Source: Gordonia sp. OPL2 (GTDB lineage Bacteria > Actinomycetota > Actinomycetes > Mycobacteriales > Mycobacteriaceae). Taken from it: a stretch of 64,000 nt of DNA. The notes beneath the pieces were generated by a model. The model made no database searches and was not told where the DNA came from. It saw only the letters and a program-made list of their open reading frames with translations. Location: assembly GCF_003797825.1 (NCBI RefSeq), contig NZ_RKME01000001.1, positions 186,001-250,000 of the forward strand, given 5' to 3'. The position numbers were made by a program, and so were the translations under genes. This document shows, piece after piece, positions 47,777-58,955 of this stretch; position 1 is the stretch's first letter; each line of letters starts with the position of its first letter.

Positions 47777-47833
47777 TCGTTGCCGTCCGACCGATCACGG
47801 CCGGAACTTGCGGAACGGCCCAGGTGCCCGGTG

Positions 47834-48865
47834 CTACCGAGTCGCGGACGGCTGCTCGGCGACGACGGTCCGCGTTCCGAATTGCAGGATCAGCCAGGTC
47901 GCGCAGATCAACAACAGCGCGCTGACGGTCATGTGGATGATCACGAGCACGATCGGCAGCCCCGTGTTGTACTGCACGACGCCCACCACACCCTGGACCG
48001 CGAGCAGCCCGAGGAACGTGTAGGCCGTCTTCTGTTCGTCGACGGCGAGCACTCGGGTGAACACCGCGATCGCCACCGCCAGACCGATCAGCACGAAGAC
48101 CGAGTCGGCATGCAGCTGCGTCGCGTGGTCGGGCGCGAGGCCGTTGCGAGGAGCCTCGGTGTCACCGGCGTGGGGTCCCGATCCGGTGACCACGGTGCCC
48201 AGGTAGATCACCGCCCACGTGACCAGATACTGCAGCACGGCCAGACTGCGGCCGAGGCGGGTTCCGGGACCTGCCGGGGCGGTCGGCGGGGCGCTGGGCC
48301 GCAATCGGAAGACGAGCACGGTGGCGCCGGACACCAGGATCATCGACAACACGAAATGCAGCGAGACGACCCACGGATTGAGCTTGGTGAGCACGGTGAT
48401 GCCGCCGATGACGCCCTGGAACGGGATGCCCAAGGCGAGCACGGTGACCAGCCACCGCTCCCGTCGCCGGGCGCGGGCGTAACGGAGGACCGCGGTGAAC
48501 GCCGCGATCGCGATGACGATGAGCACCCAGGTGAGCATCCGGTTGCCGAACTCGATGACACCGTGGACACCGAGTGCCCCGTGCGGGACGAAGGAGTCGT
48601 CGGTGCAGCGGGGCCACGTCGGGCAGCCCAGCCCCGAGCCGGTGAGACGCACGGCGCCGCCGGTCGCCACGATGCCGACGTTGGCGGCCAGCAACGCGAT
48701 CGCCCACCAGTACACGAACCGTGCTGTGGGACGGCCGAATCCGGGAACGCGGTCGAACCGTCCGCCGGACGACCGGACGGCGGCCCCCTCAGAGGTGTGT
48801 ACCGCCGACGACGCCGTCGCCGCGGAAGACCCTGTCGTGGATGAAGACTCGTTGGACACTGTCAT
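47834..48865 (-). CDS. ctaA: Heme A synthase (COX15/CtaA)
   Basis: Membrane enzyme that oxidises heme O to heme A for cytochrome aa3. 343 aa with eight predicted transmembrane helices after a Ser/Ala-rich N-terminus of about 45 residues. Likely heme-ligating His lie in GALGVHGVIEFGNRM, VSLHFVLSMILVSG, QLHADSVFVLIGL and VIIHMTVSALLL. The extracytoplasmic cysteine pair of the Gram-positive type is present in GSGLGCPTWPRC. ATG 48865 overlaps the upstream ABC permease stop (ATGA). Confidence 0.94.
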   Translation of the reverse strand: MTVSNESSSTTGSSAATASSAVHTSEGAAVRSSGGRFDRVPGFGRPTARFVYWWAIALLAANVGIVATGGAVRLTGSGLGCPTWPRCTDDSFVPHGALGVHGVIEFGNRMLTWVLIVIAIAAFTAVLRYARARRRERWLVTVLALGIPFQGVIGGITVLTKLNPWVVSLHFVLSMILVSGATVLVFRLRPSAPPTAPAGPGTRLGRSLAVLQYLVTWAVIYLGTVVTGSGPHAGDTEAPRNGLAPDHATQLHADSVFVLIGLAVAIAVFTRVLAVDEQKTAYTFLGLLAVQGVVGVVQYNTGLPIVLVIIHMTVSALLLICATWLILQFGTRTVVAEQPSATR

Positions 48866-49653
48866 TCGAACCGAAACCACCTCACCGCGAACACGGCTGC
48901 GACAGCCGCCCACGCCACCAACACACAGATTCCGAACACGTCCACCGACCCGTGCGTGGCCTGTCCGAGCGCCTCGGTCAGCGCGCCCGACGGCACGCAT
49001 CGGGCCGCCCACTGCGCCGCCTCGGGCACACGGTCACCCATCACCACGAGACTGCCGACACCCACCAGCGCGAACCACAGCAGGTTGGCGAGGGCCAGGA
49101 CGACCTCGGCCTTCAACGTGCCGCCGAGCAGGAGACCCAGCGCCGAGAACGTGACGGTCCCCACGGCGATCAGGACCGCACCCAGGAGCAGTCCCACCAG
49201 CGAGGGGCGCCATCCGAACGCGAGTCCGATCCCGCCGACGATGACCGACTGCAGGCCCACCACGATCGTCACGGCGATCGATTTGCCGGCGATGATGCCC
49301 CACCGCGGCAGGGGAGTCGCACCCAGTCGTTTCAGCGCGCCGTAACGCCGGTCGAAGCCCAGGGCGATCGCCTGGCCGGTGAACGCCGTCGACATGATCG
49401 CGACGGTCATGATCGCCGGTACGAAGGTCGTGGCCCGCTCGGCTGTCGACGAGCCGAGGCCGGTGTCGACCGGCAGCAGGCACAGGCCGACCAGCAATGT
49501 GATCGGGATGAACATGGTGAGCAGCAGCTGCTCGCCGTTGCGCAGCAGGAGCGTCAGCTCCATACGCGACTGGGCGATCAGGATCGCCGGGAGCGAGGCG
49601 GCGCGGGGACGCGGCGTGAAGGTGCCGGGTGCGAAGCGGTTGGCGGTGGTCAT
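48862..49653 (-). CDS. ABC-2 type transporter permease
   Basis: 263-aa integral membrane protein with six predicted helices, of the ABC-2 (drug/lipid exporter) permease family. It is coupled to its ATPase (ATGA overlap upstream) and to ctaA (ATGA overlap downstream), the arrangement of Rv1456c-Rv1458c. The substrate is unknown; the fixed link to heme A synthase suggests a role in oxidase assembly, which is inference. Confidence 0.88.
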   Translation of the reverse strand: MTTANRFAPGTFTPRPRAASLPAILIAQSRMELTLLLRNGEQLLLTMFIPITLLVGLCLLPVDTGLGSSTAERATTFVPAIMTVAIMSTAFTGQAIALGFDRRYGALKRLGATPLPRWGIIAGKSIAVTIVVGLQSVIVGGIGLAFGWRPSLVGLLLGAVLIAVGTVTFSALGLLLGGTLKAEVVLALANLLWFALVGVGSLVVMGDRVPEAAQWAARCVPSGALTEALGQATHGSVDVFGICVLVAWAAVAAVFAVRWFRFE

Positions 49654-50591
49654 GAGCGCAGAGCCCGTCCGGTGAGGTCGAGGAAGACGTCGGAGAGGCT
49701 GCGTGTCTCGACCCGCAGGTCGGTCGCCAGCACGTCGATCTTCGCGCACCACGCGGTGACCGTGGCCAGCACCTGCGGTGTCACCGGCCCGCCGTCGACG
49801 AGGTAGCAGCCCGGTGCGGTCTCGGTGCACCGGTGGTCTTCCGGGAGCGCGAGCTTCAGCAGCGACAGGTCGAGACCACGGGGCGCGGAGAACCGTAGTT
49901 CGTTCTCGGCACCACGACTGGTGAGGTCGGCAGGGGTCCCGGAGGCGACGACACGGCCGTTGTCGATGATGACGACCCGGTCGGCCAGCTCTTCGGCCTC
50001 GTCCATCAGATGGGTGGTCAGCAGCACCGACACACCGTCACCGCGGAGGCGATCGATCAACTCCCACACCATGATCCGGGCATGGGCGTCCAGACCCGCG
50101 GTGGGTTCGTCGAGGAAGACCAGTTCGGGCCGTCCGACGATGGCGCAGGCCAGCGACAGTCGTTGCTGCTGCCCGCCGGACAGTCGTCGGAACGAGGTGC
50201 GCGCGCAGTCGGCGAGTCCGAGGACCTCGAGCAGCCAGCCCGGATCGATCGGGTCTGCGCTGTAGGCGGCGCAGAGTCGCAGCATCTCCTCGGCCCGCGC
50301 CCCCGGATAGGCGCCGCCACCCTGCAACATGACCCCGATACGACGGCGCAGGATGTCGTTGTCTACGGCGGGATCGTGCCCGAGGACCGACACCGATCCG
50401 GAATCGGCGGTCAGGAACCCCTCACAGACCTCGACCGTGGTCGTCTTGCCCGCGCCGTTGGGGCCGAGCAGTGCGAGCACCGAACCGGTCGGCAGTTCCA
50501 GATCGAGACCGTCGACGGCGGTCCGCTCCCCGTAGCGTTTGATCAGGCCGGTGACGCGCAAGGCGAGGTCCGACGAATCCGCGGCGGTCAC
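49650..50591 (-). CDS. ABC transporter ATP-binding protein (ABC-2 exporter)
   Basis: 313-aa ATPase, the same length as Rv1458c. Walker A LLGPNGAGKTTTVEV, Q-loop GVMLQGGGAYPGARAEEM, signature RLSGGQQQRLSLA, Walker B LVFLDEPTAGLDAHA and the switch His in LLTTHLMDEAEE are all present; a C-terminal extension of about 75 residues is typical of drug-exporter ATPases. Start GTG 50591 is chosen by length and alignment. Confidence 0.92.
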   Translation of the reverse strand: MTAADSSDLALRVTGLIKRYGERTAVDGLDLELPTGSVLALLGPNGAGKTTTVEVCEGFLTADSGSVSVLGHDPAVDNDILRRRIGVMLQGGGAYPGARAEEMLRLCAAYSADPIDPGWLLEVLGLADCARTSFRRLSGGQQQRLSLACAIVGRPELVFLDEPTAGLDAHARIMVWELIDRLRGDGVSVLLTTHLMDEAEELADRVVIIDNGRVVASGTPADLTSRGAENELRFSAPRGLDLSLLKLALPEDHRCTETAPGCYLVDGGPVTPQVLATVTAWCAKIDVLATDLRVETRSLSDVFLDLTGRALRS

Positions 50592-50676
50592 GGTGCGACC
50601 ATCGACCGGTCGATGATCAGGCCGTCGATCATCTCCGTGGTATCGCTCTCGCATCGTCGTGCCGCGCACACTGGCC

Positions 50677-50682
50677 AGACTA
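50677..50682 (-). promoter_or_regulatory. Candidate -10 element of the ABC-ctaA operon
   Basis: Minus-strand TAGTCT (TANNNT) with TTTGGC about 17 bp upstream as a possible -35; a leader of about 80 nt would precede the GTG at 50591. Confidence 0.4.
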
Positions 50683-50693
50683 TGCTTTCGTGC

Positions 50694-50728
50694 CCGTCGG
50701 CCAAAAATTGCGGACGGGCCGCCGACGG
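50694..50728 (-). terminator. Hairpin after mptB
   Basis: Perfect 8-bp inverted repeat (CCGTCGGC at 50694-50701, GCCGACGG at 50721-50728), starting 16 nt after the mptB stop on the minus strand. The loop holds a short T-run. Confidence 0.4.
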
Positions 50729-50744
50729 CGGGTGACGATGCCGA

Positions 50745-52580
50745 TCAGACCTTCTCCTCGCGATGGTTGCGGACCCGCCGTGCGCGTAGCCATCGGTGCA
50801 CGGGCAGGTCCTCGAAGAAGAGTGCCGTCATCACGGCGACCATGATGACCCCGGCCAGAAGTCCCTGGGCGAGTACGACTCCGCTGGTGTTCGAACTCGT
50901 CGGCATCACCACGATCGCGATGATCGCCGAGACCGCGATGGTCGTGAGCCGGAACCACGGACGGGTCGCCCACGCCGCGAGCGGGATGACCGCCCACAGC
51001 AGGTACCACGCCTGGACGAACGGGAAGAACACCACGACTGTGGCCATTGACACACCCAGTGCGCCCAGCGGATGCAGGCGACCGCCCAGCGACGCCAGCA
51101 TCCACCGGATGATGAACACCGCCGCGACCAACTGCCCGAGCGGGCGGCCCACCTCGAGGATCGCCTGCGTCTGGTCGCCGAGGCCGAGGGCGAGTCCGAT
51201 GCGTCCGGTCGTCACCGACAGCAGGGTGGGCATCGACATCCATGACCGCACCACACCACCGGTGGACAGGGTGCTCGTCCACCCGAACCCGAGACCGGTG
51301 CCGACACAGATCGCGACCATGACCACCACGAGAACGACAGCGAGCACGCCTGCGGAGGCGGTCAGCGCCACGATCGATCGCCGGGATCGCTCCCACCACT
51401 GCCCGATGGGCGCATGTCTCAGTGCGGGCAGGTAGGCGCCCCACCGTTGCGCGAGGGCGATGCCGACGAAGCCGAGCGCCAGCATCGAGGTCACCTTGAT
51501 CATCGCCGACGCCGACAACACCGCTGCGCCGGCGACGAGCGTCCATCCGGCCGCCGACGGCCAGAACGATCCCGGTCTGCGTAATCGGTCACTGCCGTAG
51601 ATGGCCCGGAAGCAGAGTTCGATGCCGACGAGCATCATGCCCAGCATCAGCGCCTCGTTGTGGATGCCGCCGACCAGGTGGAGGATGAGCAGCGGGTTCA
51701 TCGCGCCGAGCCACAGGGCCGCGACCGACGACACGCCGCACCGTCTCGCGAGCCGGGGCAGCGCCCAGACGATCAGTGCGATCCCGACCAGGGCCAGCAG
51801 CCGGTGCAGGAAGATGGCCGCGGTGATGTTGTCACCGGTCACCGCGGTGATGCCCTTGCCGATCCACAGGAACAGTGGTCCGTACGGCGCGGGGGTGTCG
51901 CGCCAGAGGTTGGGGACCGAGCGCGTGAGTACGTCGTCGACGCCGAGCCCGCGCACCGGACTCACCACGTACGGATCCATCCCCTTGAAGGCGATGGCGC
52001 TCTGTGCCAGGTAGGAGTAGACATCCTTCGACAACAGGGGCGGGGCGACCACAATCGGCGCGATCCACAACATCAGCGTGCGATCGGCCTGACGGCGGGT
52101 CATCCGCCGTTCGGGGCTGCGACCTCCCAGCACCTCGACGCTGAATCGGCCGACGGCGAAACGCCCGAGCAGCAGCCAGGCGACGACGAGCATGATCGTG
52201 CCGCCGATCGACAGGGTCAGCGCGGTGCTCCACATCCGCGACGGCAGCGAGAGCACCCGCATGCCGGCGACCGGATTCTGCAGGACCGGGACGGCTCCGG
52301 TCCCGAGGGAGCCGATGAGCAACAGCACCGATCCGGTGGCGCCGAACAACTTGATCCGCAGGAGGCGACGGTTCTCGGCCGCGTTGAGCGGTCCGACCTC
52401 TCGCTCGTCGTCGTGCAGGCGCGCAACGGCCTTGCCGTAGTCACCTCGGCGTTCGGTGTCTGCGGACGGCGGCGTCGGCCCGGCGCCCGGGGACCGGCTG
52501 AGTCCGAGGTAGTCGGCCGCGGGGCGCAGGCGCTCACGCAGCGAGCGGCCCCGACTCCGCGTCACCGTGGTTTCTGGCAC
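50745..52580 (-). CDS. mptB: Alpha-(1->6)-mannopyranosyltransferase MptB
   Basis: Polytopic GT-C glycosyltransferase that uses polyprenyl-phosphate mannose to build the alpha-1,6-mannan core of lipomannan/lipoarabinomannan-type glycans. 611 aa with about 12-13 hydrophobic helices after a polar N-terminus of about 75 residues. The periplasmic loop near the first helices reads PLLSKDVYSYLAQSAIAFKG, and DTPAPYGPLFLWIGKGI follows, both typical of MptA/MptB. Same place as Rv1459c, divergent from sufR. GTG 52580 with a -10 box 7 nt upstream. Confidence 0.9.
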   Translation of the reverse strand: MPETTVTRSRGRSLRERLRPAADYLGLSRSPGAGPTPPSADTERRGDYGKAVARLHDDEREVGPLNAAENRRLLRIKLFGATGSVLLLIGSLGTGAVPVLQNPVAGMRVLSLPSRMWSTALTLSIGGTIMLVVAWLLLGRFAVGRFSVEVLGGRSPERRMTRRQADRTLMLWIAPIVVAPPLLSKDVYSYLAQSAIAFKGMDPYVVSPVRGLGVDDVLTRSVPNLWRDTPAPYGPLFLWIGKGITAVTGDNITAAIFLHRLLALVGIALIVWALPRLARRCGVSSVAALWLGAMNPLLILHLVGGIHNEALMLGMMLVGIELCFRAIYGSDRLRRPGSFWPSAAGWTLVAGAAVLSASAMIKVTSMLALGFVGIALAQRWGAYLPALRHAPIGQWWERSRRSIVALTASAGVLAVVLVVVMVAICVGTGLGFGWTSTLSTGGVVRSWMSMPTLLSVTTGRIGLALGLGDQTQAILEVGRPLGQLVAAVFIIRWMLASLGGRLHPLGALGVSMATVVVFFPFVQAWYLLWAVIPLAAWATRPWFRLTTIAVSAIIAIVVMPTSSNTSGVVLAQGLLAGVIMVAVMTALFFEDLPVHRWLRARRVRNHREEKV

Positions 52581-52587
52581 GCCGACG

Positions 52588-52593
52588 ACTCTA
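52588..52593 (-). promoter_or_regulatory. -10 element of mptB, leaderless arrangement
   Basis: Minus-strand TAGAGT ends 7 nt before the GTG at 52580; no RBS is present. Confidence 0.5.
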
Positions 52594-52731
52594 GTGCCCT
52601 GCGGTGACCGGCCCGGTAGCGGATGATCGGCCGGTTCGCCTGTGCCCGGGCCGCGGTGCGTGTTGTCGGCGCCACCGGACGCGATGTCCGACTAAGGGCA
52701 TCCTTGCTGGCACCCGGGAAGTAATTACGAC

Positions 52732-52746
52732 ACACTTGTGTTGTGA
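52732..52746 (+). promoter_or_regulatory. SufR operator (ACACT-N5-TGTGA)
   Basis: ACACT-TGTGT-TGTGA is an exact match to the ACACT-N5-TGTGA motif reported (from memory) as the binding site of M. tuberculosis SufR upstream of its own operon. It overlaps the GTG start at 52743 and lies just downstream of AT-rich DNA (TAATTACGAC, 52722-52731) that probably includes the -10 region, so bound SufR would block initiation. Confidence 0.8.
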
Positions 52747-53561
52747 AAACCATGAGGAGCAATACAGCGCTGCCCGCAGCCGCGCCGTCGGGCCCCTCCG
52801 ACGCAGGTGGGGGCCTGGCCGGTCATCACGACGGGCAGACCCGGGCTGCAGTGGTTTCCCTGCTGGTCGAGGACGGGCCGCTGACGGCGACGGAGATCGC
52901 TGATCGGCTCGGCATCAGTGCCGCGGGCATCCGACGCCACCTCGATGCGCTGGCCGAGGCCGGTGACGTCGAGACGTCGTCGTCGGGATTCGGGCGCCGG
53001 GGACGTGGTCGCCCGGCCAAGTGGTTCCAGCTCACCGCGACGGGCCGCGGCAAGCTGCGCCACGCCTACGACGACCTCGCCGGTGCCGCGATGCGCAAGC
53101 TCCGCTCCGTGGGCGGCGAGGAGGCCGTGGAGGAATTCGCACGCGACCGGGTCGAGAAGATCGTCGCGGACGTAATCCCCGCCGAGAGGTCGGGATCGGT
53201 CGCGGACACCGTCAACGACATCGCGGATGCACTCACGAGCGCGGGTTTCGCGGCGAACACCCGCGAGGTCGGCACGGGGATGCAGATCTGCCAGCATCAT
53301 TGTCCGGTCGCCCACGTCGCCGCCGAGTTCCCGCAGTTGTGCGAGGCGGAGACCGCGGTCTTCACCGAACTCCTGGGGACGCACGTGCAGCGCCTGGCGA
53401 CCATCGCCAACGGGGACTGCGCGTGCACGACCCACGTCCCGCTCCATCCACCGCCGGAAGGCACCAGGGTCCCGCCCGCAGGGGGCTCCGCCACGACAGA
53501 GAGCGATGCACAGCCCGCATCCGCTCACCCGAAGAAGACGAGTCGAAAGGCCTCGCGATGA
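52743..53561 (+). CDS. sufR: Iron-sulfur cluster-sensing repressor SufR
   Basis: DeoR-like winged-helix autorepressor of the suf operon. 272 aa from GTG 52743 (ATG 52752 is the alternative). The HTH lies at about 40-90 ([20 protein letters not shown]). The C-terminal half holds candidate Fe-S cysteines C183 and C187 (CQHHCPVAH), C200, and C226/C228 (GDCACTTH). The Ala/Gly-rich N-terminus and the Pro/Ser-rich tail of about 30 residues look disordered. Stop overlaps sufB (ATGA). Its operator overlaps its own start, consistent with autoregulation by cluster status. Confidence 0.93.
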   Translation: MKTMRSNTALPAAAPSGPSDAGGGLAGHHDGQTRAAVVSLLVEDGPLTATEIADRLGISAAGIRRHLDALAEAGDVETSSSGFGRRGRGRPAKWFQLTATGRGKLRHAYDDLAGAAMRKLRSVGGEEAVEEFARDRVEKIVADVIPAERSGSVADTVNDIADALTSAGFAANTREVGTGMQICQHHCPVAHVAAEFPQLCEAETAVFTELLGTHVQRLATIANGDCACTTHVPLHPPPEGTRVPPAGGSATTESDAQPASAHPKKTSRKASR

Positions 53562-55039
53562 CAGTCACCGACCCCACCGTGACCGACACCTCTGCGACAG
53601 ACGCAGGGTCGGCCCCCACGAAGCCGGCGCCGCTGACCCAGGAAGAGACCATCGCGTCCCTGGGCAAGTACGGCTACGGCTGGGCCGATTCCGATGTGGC
53701 GGGCGCGAGCGCGCAGCGCGGCCTGTCCGAAGCGGTCGTCGCCGACATCTCGGGCAAGAAGAGCGAGCCCGAGTGGATGCTCGAGCAGCGGCTCAAGGCC
53801 CTGCGCATCTTCGACCGTAAGCCGATGCCGCACTGGGGCGCCGAGCTCGACGGCATCGACTTCGACAACATCAAGTACTTCGTCCGGTCGACGGAGAAGC
53901 AGGCCGCCACGTGGGACGACCTTCCCGAGGACATCAAGAACACCTACGACAAACTGGGCATCCCCGAGGCCGAGAAGCAGCGCCTCGTGTCGGGTGTCGC
54001 CGCCCAGTACGAGTCCGAGGTCGTCTACCACCAGATCCGTGAGGATCTCGAGGAGCAGGGCGTCATCTTCCTCGACACCGACACCGCGCTCAAGGAGCAC
54101 CCGGAGATCTTCCAGGAGTACTTCGGGACCGTCATCCCCGCGGGCGACAACAAGTTCTCCGCGCTGAACACCGCCGTCTGGTCGGGTGGCTCGTTCATCT
54201 ACGTGCCGCCGGGCGTCCACGTGGACATCCCGCTGCAGGCCTACTTCCGGATCAACACCGAGAACATGGGTCAGTTCGAGCGGACCCTGATCATCGTCGA
54301 CGAAGGCGCCTACGTGCACTACGTCGAGGGCTGCACCGCACCCATCTACAAGACCGACTCGCTGCACTCCGCGGTGGTCGAGATCATCGTGAAGAAGGGC
54401 GGACGCTGCCGCTACACGACCATCCAGAACTGGTCGAACAACGTCTACAACCTGGTCACCAAGCGCGCCAAGGCCGAGGCCGGCGCCACGATGGAGTGGA
54501 TCGACGGCAACATCGGGTCCAAGGTGACGATGAAGTACCCGGCCGTGTGGCTGACCGGCGAGCACGCCAAGGGTGAGGTCCTCTCGGTCGCCTTCGCGGG
54601 CGAGGGGCAGCACCAGGACACCGGCTCGAAGATGGTGCACCTGGCACCGAACACCTCGAGCAACATCGTGTCGAAGTCGGTCGCCCGCGGTGGTGGACGT
54701 GCGTCCTACCGAGGGCTGATCAAGGTCAACAACGGCGCCCACGGCAGCCGGTCGACGGTGAAATGTGATGCGCTGCTGGTCGACACGATCTCGCGCAGCG
54801 ACACGTACCCGTACGTCGACATCCGTGAGGACGACGTGACCATGGGCCACGAGGCGACGGTGTCGAAGGTCAGTGACGATCAACTGTTCTACCTGATGAG
54901 CCGCGGCCTGACCGAGGACGAGGCGATGGCGATGGTGGTCCGCGGATTCGTGGAGCCGATCGCCAAGGAACTCCCGATGGAGTACGCGCTCGAACTCAAC
55001 CGCCTGATCGAACTGCAGATGGAAGGAGCCGTCGGCTGA
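53558..55039 (+). CDS. sufB: Fe-S cluster assembly scaffold SufB
   Basis: Scaffold subunit of the SufBCD complex. 493 aa, beta-helix core with [18 protein letters not shown] (conserved Cys) and the C-terminal [19 protein letters not shown]. The sequence is uninterrupted: there is no intein, unlike M. tuberculosis SufB. ATG 53558 overlaps the sufR stop; the stop overlaps sufD by 1 nt. Confidence 0.97.
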   Translation: MTVTDPTVTDTSATDAGSAPTKPAPLTQEETIASLGKYGYGWADSDVAGASAQRGLSEAVVADISGKKSEPEWMLEQRLKALRIFDRKPMPHWGAELDGIDFDNIKYFVRSTEKQAATWDDLPEDIKNTYDKLGIPEAEKQRLVSGVAAQYESEVVYHQIREDLEEQGVIFLDTDTALKEHPEIFQEYFGTVIPAGDNKFSALNTAVWSGGSFIYVPPGVHVDIPLQAYFRINTENMGQFERTLIIVDEGAYVHYVEGCTAPIYKTDSLHSAVVEIIVKKGGRCRYTTIQNWSNNVYNLVTKRAKAEAGATMEWIDGNIGSKVTMKYPAVWLTGEHAKGEVLSVAFAGEGQHQDTGSKMVHLAPNTSSNIVSKSVARGGGRASYRGLIKVNNGAHGSRSTVKCDALLVDTISRSDTYPYVDIREDDVTMGHEATVSKVSDDQLFYLMSRGLTEDEAMAMVVRGFVEPIAKELPMEYALELNRLIELQMEGAVG

Positions 55040-56271
55040 TGGCAGATCCCACGATTCCGGTCACCACGCCGGGCGCGGATGCCCCGGTCAACGGCGGCGA
55101 AGCCGCCCCCGTGAACGGCGGCGAAGCCGCCCCGGTCAACAAGGGCGAGATGTTCACGTCGTTCGACGTGAACGCGTTCGAGGTGCCCAGCCCTCGTGAA
55201 GAGGTGTGGCGGTTCACCCCGTTCCGTCGTCTGCGCGGCCTGCACGACGGCTCCGCGCAGCGGACCGCCGACCCGACGATCGAGGTGTCCGGCGCGTCCG
55301 AGGGCGTGACGGTGGAGACCGTCGGTCGCGACGACAACCGCCTCGGCGACGGTGGCGTCCCGTTCGATCGTGTTGCCGCCCAGGCCTTCTCGTCGTTCAG
55401 CGACGCGACGATCGTCACCGTGGGTCGCGAGGTCGAACTCGGTGAACCGGTCGTGGTCAAGCTGACCGGTCCGGGTGAAGGCGAGGTGGCCTTCGGTCAC
55501 GTCCAGATCCGGCTCGAGCCGTTCGCCCGTGCCGTGGTCGTCCTCGACCAGGACGGCAGCGGCACCTACGCCGAGAACATCGAGTTCGTCGTCGGCGACC
55601 AGGCATCGCTCACCGTGGTCAACGTCCACGACTGGGCCGATGACGCCGTGCACGTGGCCGCACATCACATCCGGGTGGGCCGCGACGCCGTGGTCCGGCA
55701 CTTCGCGATCAGCCTGGGCGGCAACCTGGTCCGTCTCTCGCCGGTCGTGCACTACGACGCCCCCGGTGGCGATGCCGAACTCTGGGGACTGTACTTCGCG
55801 GACGCGGGACAGCATCTCGAGCAGCGTCTGCTCGTCGATCACAGTCAGCCGCACTGCCGGTCGAACGTGGTGTACAAGGGTGCGCTGCAGGGCGATACGA
55901 GCGGTGACCGGACGCGGGAGGCGCACACGGTGTGGATCGGCGACGTGCTGATCCGTCCGGCCGCCGAGGGCACCGACACCTTCGAGCTGAATCGCAACCT
56001 GGTCCTGACCGACAATGCCCGGGCGGACTCGGTCCCGAACCTGGAGATCGAGACCGGCGAGATCGTCGGCGCCGGACACGCCAGCGCGACAGGACGCTTC
56101 GACGACGAGCAGCTGTTCTACCTGCAGGCGCGAGGAATCCCGGAGGACCAGGCACGACGCCTGGTGATCCGCGGCTTCTTCCGCGAGATCATCGCGAAGA
56201 TCTCTGTGCCGGACCTGCGCGAGCGGCTCGAGGCAGCCATCGAGTCCGAACTCGAACTCGCCGGCGCCTGA
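55039..56271 (+). CDS. sufD: Fe-S cluster assembly protein SufD
   Basis: Partner of SufB in the SufBCD scaffold. 410 aa with the beta-helix core and the SufB/D-shared C-terminal segment FDDEQLFYLQARGIPEDQAR; the conserved His of the SufB-SufD interface is likely in VDHSQPHCRSNVVYKG. The N-terminus carries three copies of an 8-residue repeat (APVNGGEA, APVNGGEA, APVNKGEM) before the usual start of homology (FTSFDVNAFEVPSPREEVWR). Confidence 0.95.
   Translation: MADPTIPVTTPGADAPVNGGEAAPVNGGEAAPVNKGEMFTSFDVNAFEVPSPREEVWRFTPFRRLRGLHDGSAQRTADPTIEVSGASEGVTVETVGRDDNRLGDGGVPFDRVAAQAFSSFSDATIVTVGREVELGEPVVVKLTGPGEGEVAFGHVQIRLEPFARAVVVLDQDGSGTYAENIEFVVGDQASLTVVNVHDWADDAVHVAAHHIRVGRDAVVRHFAISLGGNLVRLSPVVHYDAPGGDAELWGLYFADAGQHLEQRLLVDHSQPHCRSNVVYKGALQGDTSGDRTREAHTVWIGDVLIRPAAEGTDTFELNRNLVLTDNARADSVPNLEIETGEIVGAGHASATGRFDDEQLFYLQARGIPEDQARRLVIRGFFREIIAKISVPDLRERLEAAIESELELAGA
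55081..55149 (+). repeat. 24-bp tandem repeat in the sufD 5' end
   Basis: Units 55081-55104 and 55105-55128 plus a partial third (55129-55149), encoding APVNGGEA-type octapeptides. The period is a multiple of three and stays in frame. Confidence 0.88.
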
Positions 56272-56376
56272 GCCGACGCCACCGGCCCCACACGACCGAG
56301 AACCCGACCGCTGATCGAGTGGACCGAGGCGCGAGCCGAGGTCGTATCGAGATCACAGCCTGAGAAAGACACCCAC

Positions 56377-58471
<2,095 letters not shown>

Positions 58472-58475
58472 CGCC

Positions 58476-58955
58476 ATGCGCATGGAGCAGATGTACCAGG
58501 AAGTGATCCTGGATCACTACAAACACCCACACGGCCGAGGACTGCGCGACCCGTACGGCGCCGAGGTGCATCACGTCAACCCGACCTGCGGCGACGAGGT
58601 CACCCTCCGGGTCGCCCTCTCCGCCGACGGTGCGACCGTCGAGGACATCTCCTACGACGGCCAGGGGTGCTCGATCTCGCAGGCGTCGACATCGGTGATG
58701 CACGATCAGCTCGTCGGACAACCGGTCGACGACGCATTGGCCACCCTGGACTCGTTCAGCGCGATGATGACCTCGCGCGGCGCGGACGCGGGTGACGAGG
58801 ACGTCATCGGCGACGGCATCGCCTTCGCCGGCGTGAGCAAGTACCCGGCACGTGTGAAGTGTGCGTTGCTGGGATGGATGGCCTTCAAGGACGCGTTGGC
58901 CCGAACAGTGGACGGCACCCCGTCCACGGAATCGTCAGGAGCACAGTCAGCATGA
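58476..58955 (+). CDS. sufU: Zn-dependent sulfurtransferase SufU
   Basis: IscU-like protein that in Gram-positives acts as zinc-dependent acceptor of SufS sulfur. 159 aa with Cys ligands C38 (PTCGDE, where D40 is the fourth ligand), C65 (GQGCSIS) and C129 (RVKCALL). The 18-20 residue insertion between C65 and C129 distinguishes it from IscU. ATG 58476 lies 4 nt after the sufS stop; ATG 58482 is an alternative. Overlaps sufT by 4 nt. Confidence 0.95.
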   Translation: MRMEQMYQEVILDHYKHPHGRGLRDPYGAEVHHVNPTCGDEVTLRVALSADGATVEDISYDGQGCSISQASTSVMHDQLVGQPVDDALATLDSFSAMMTSRGADAGDEDVIGDGIAFAGVSKYPARVKCALLGWMAFKDALARTVDGTPSTESSGAQSA

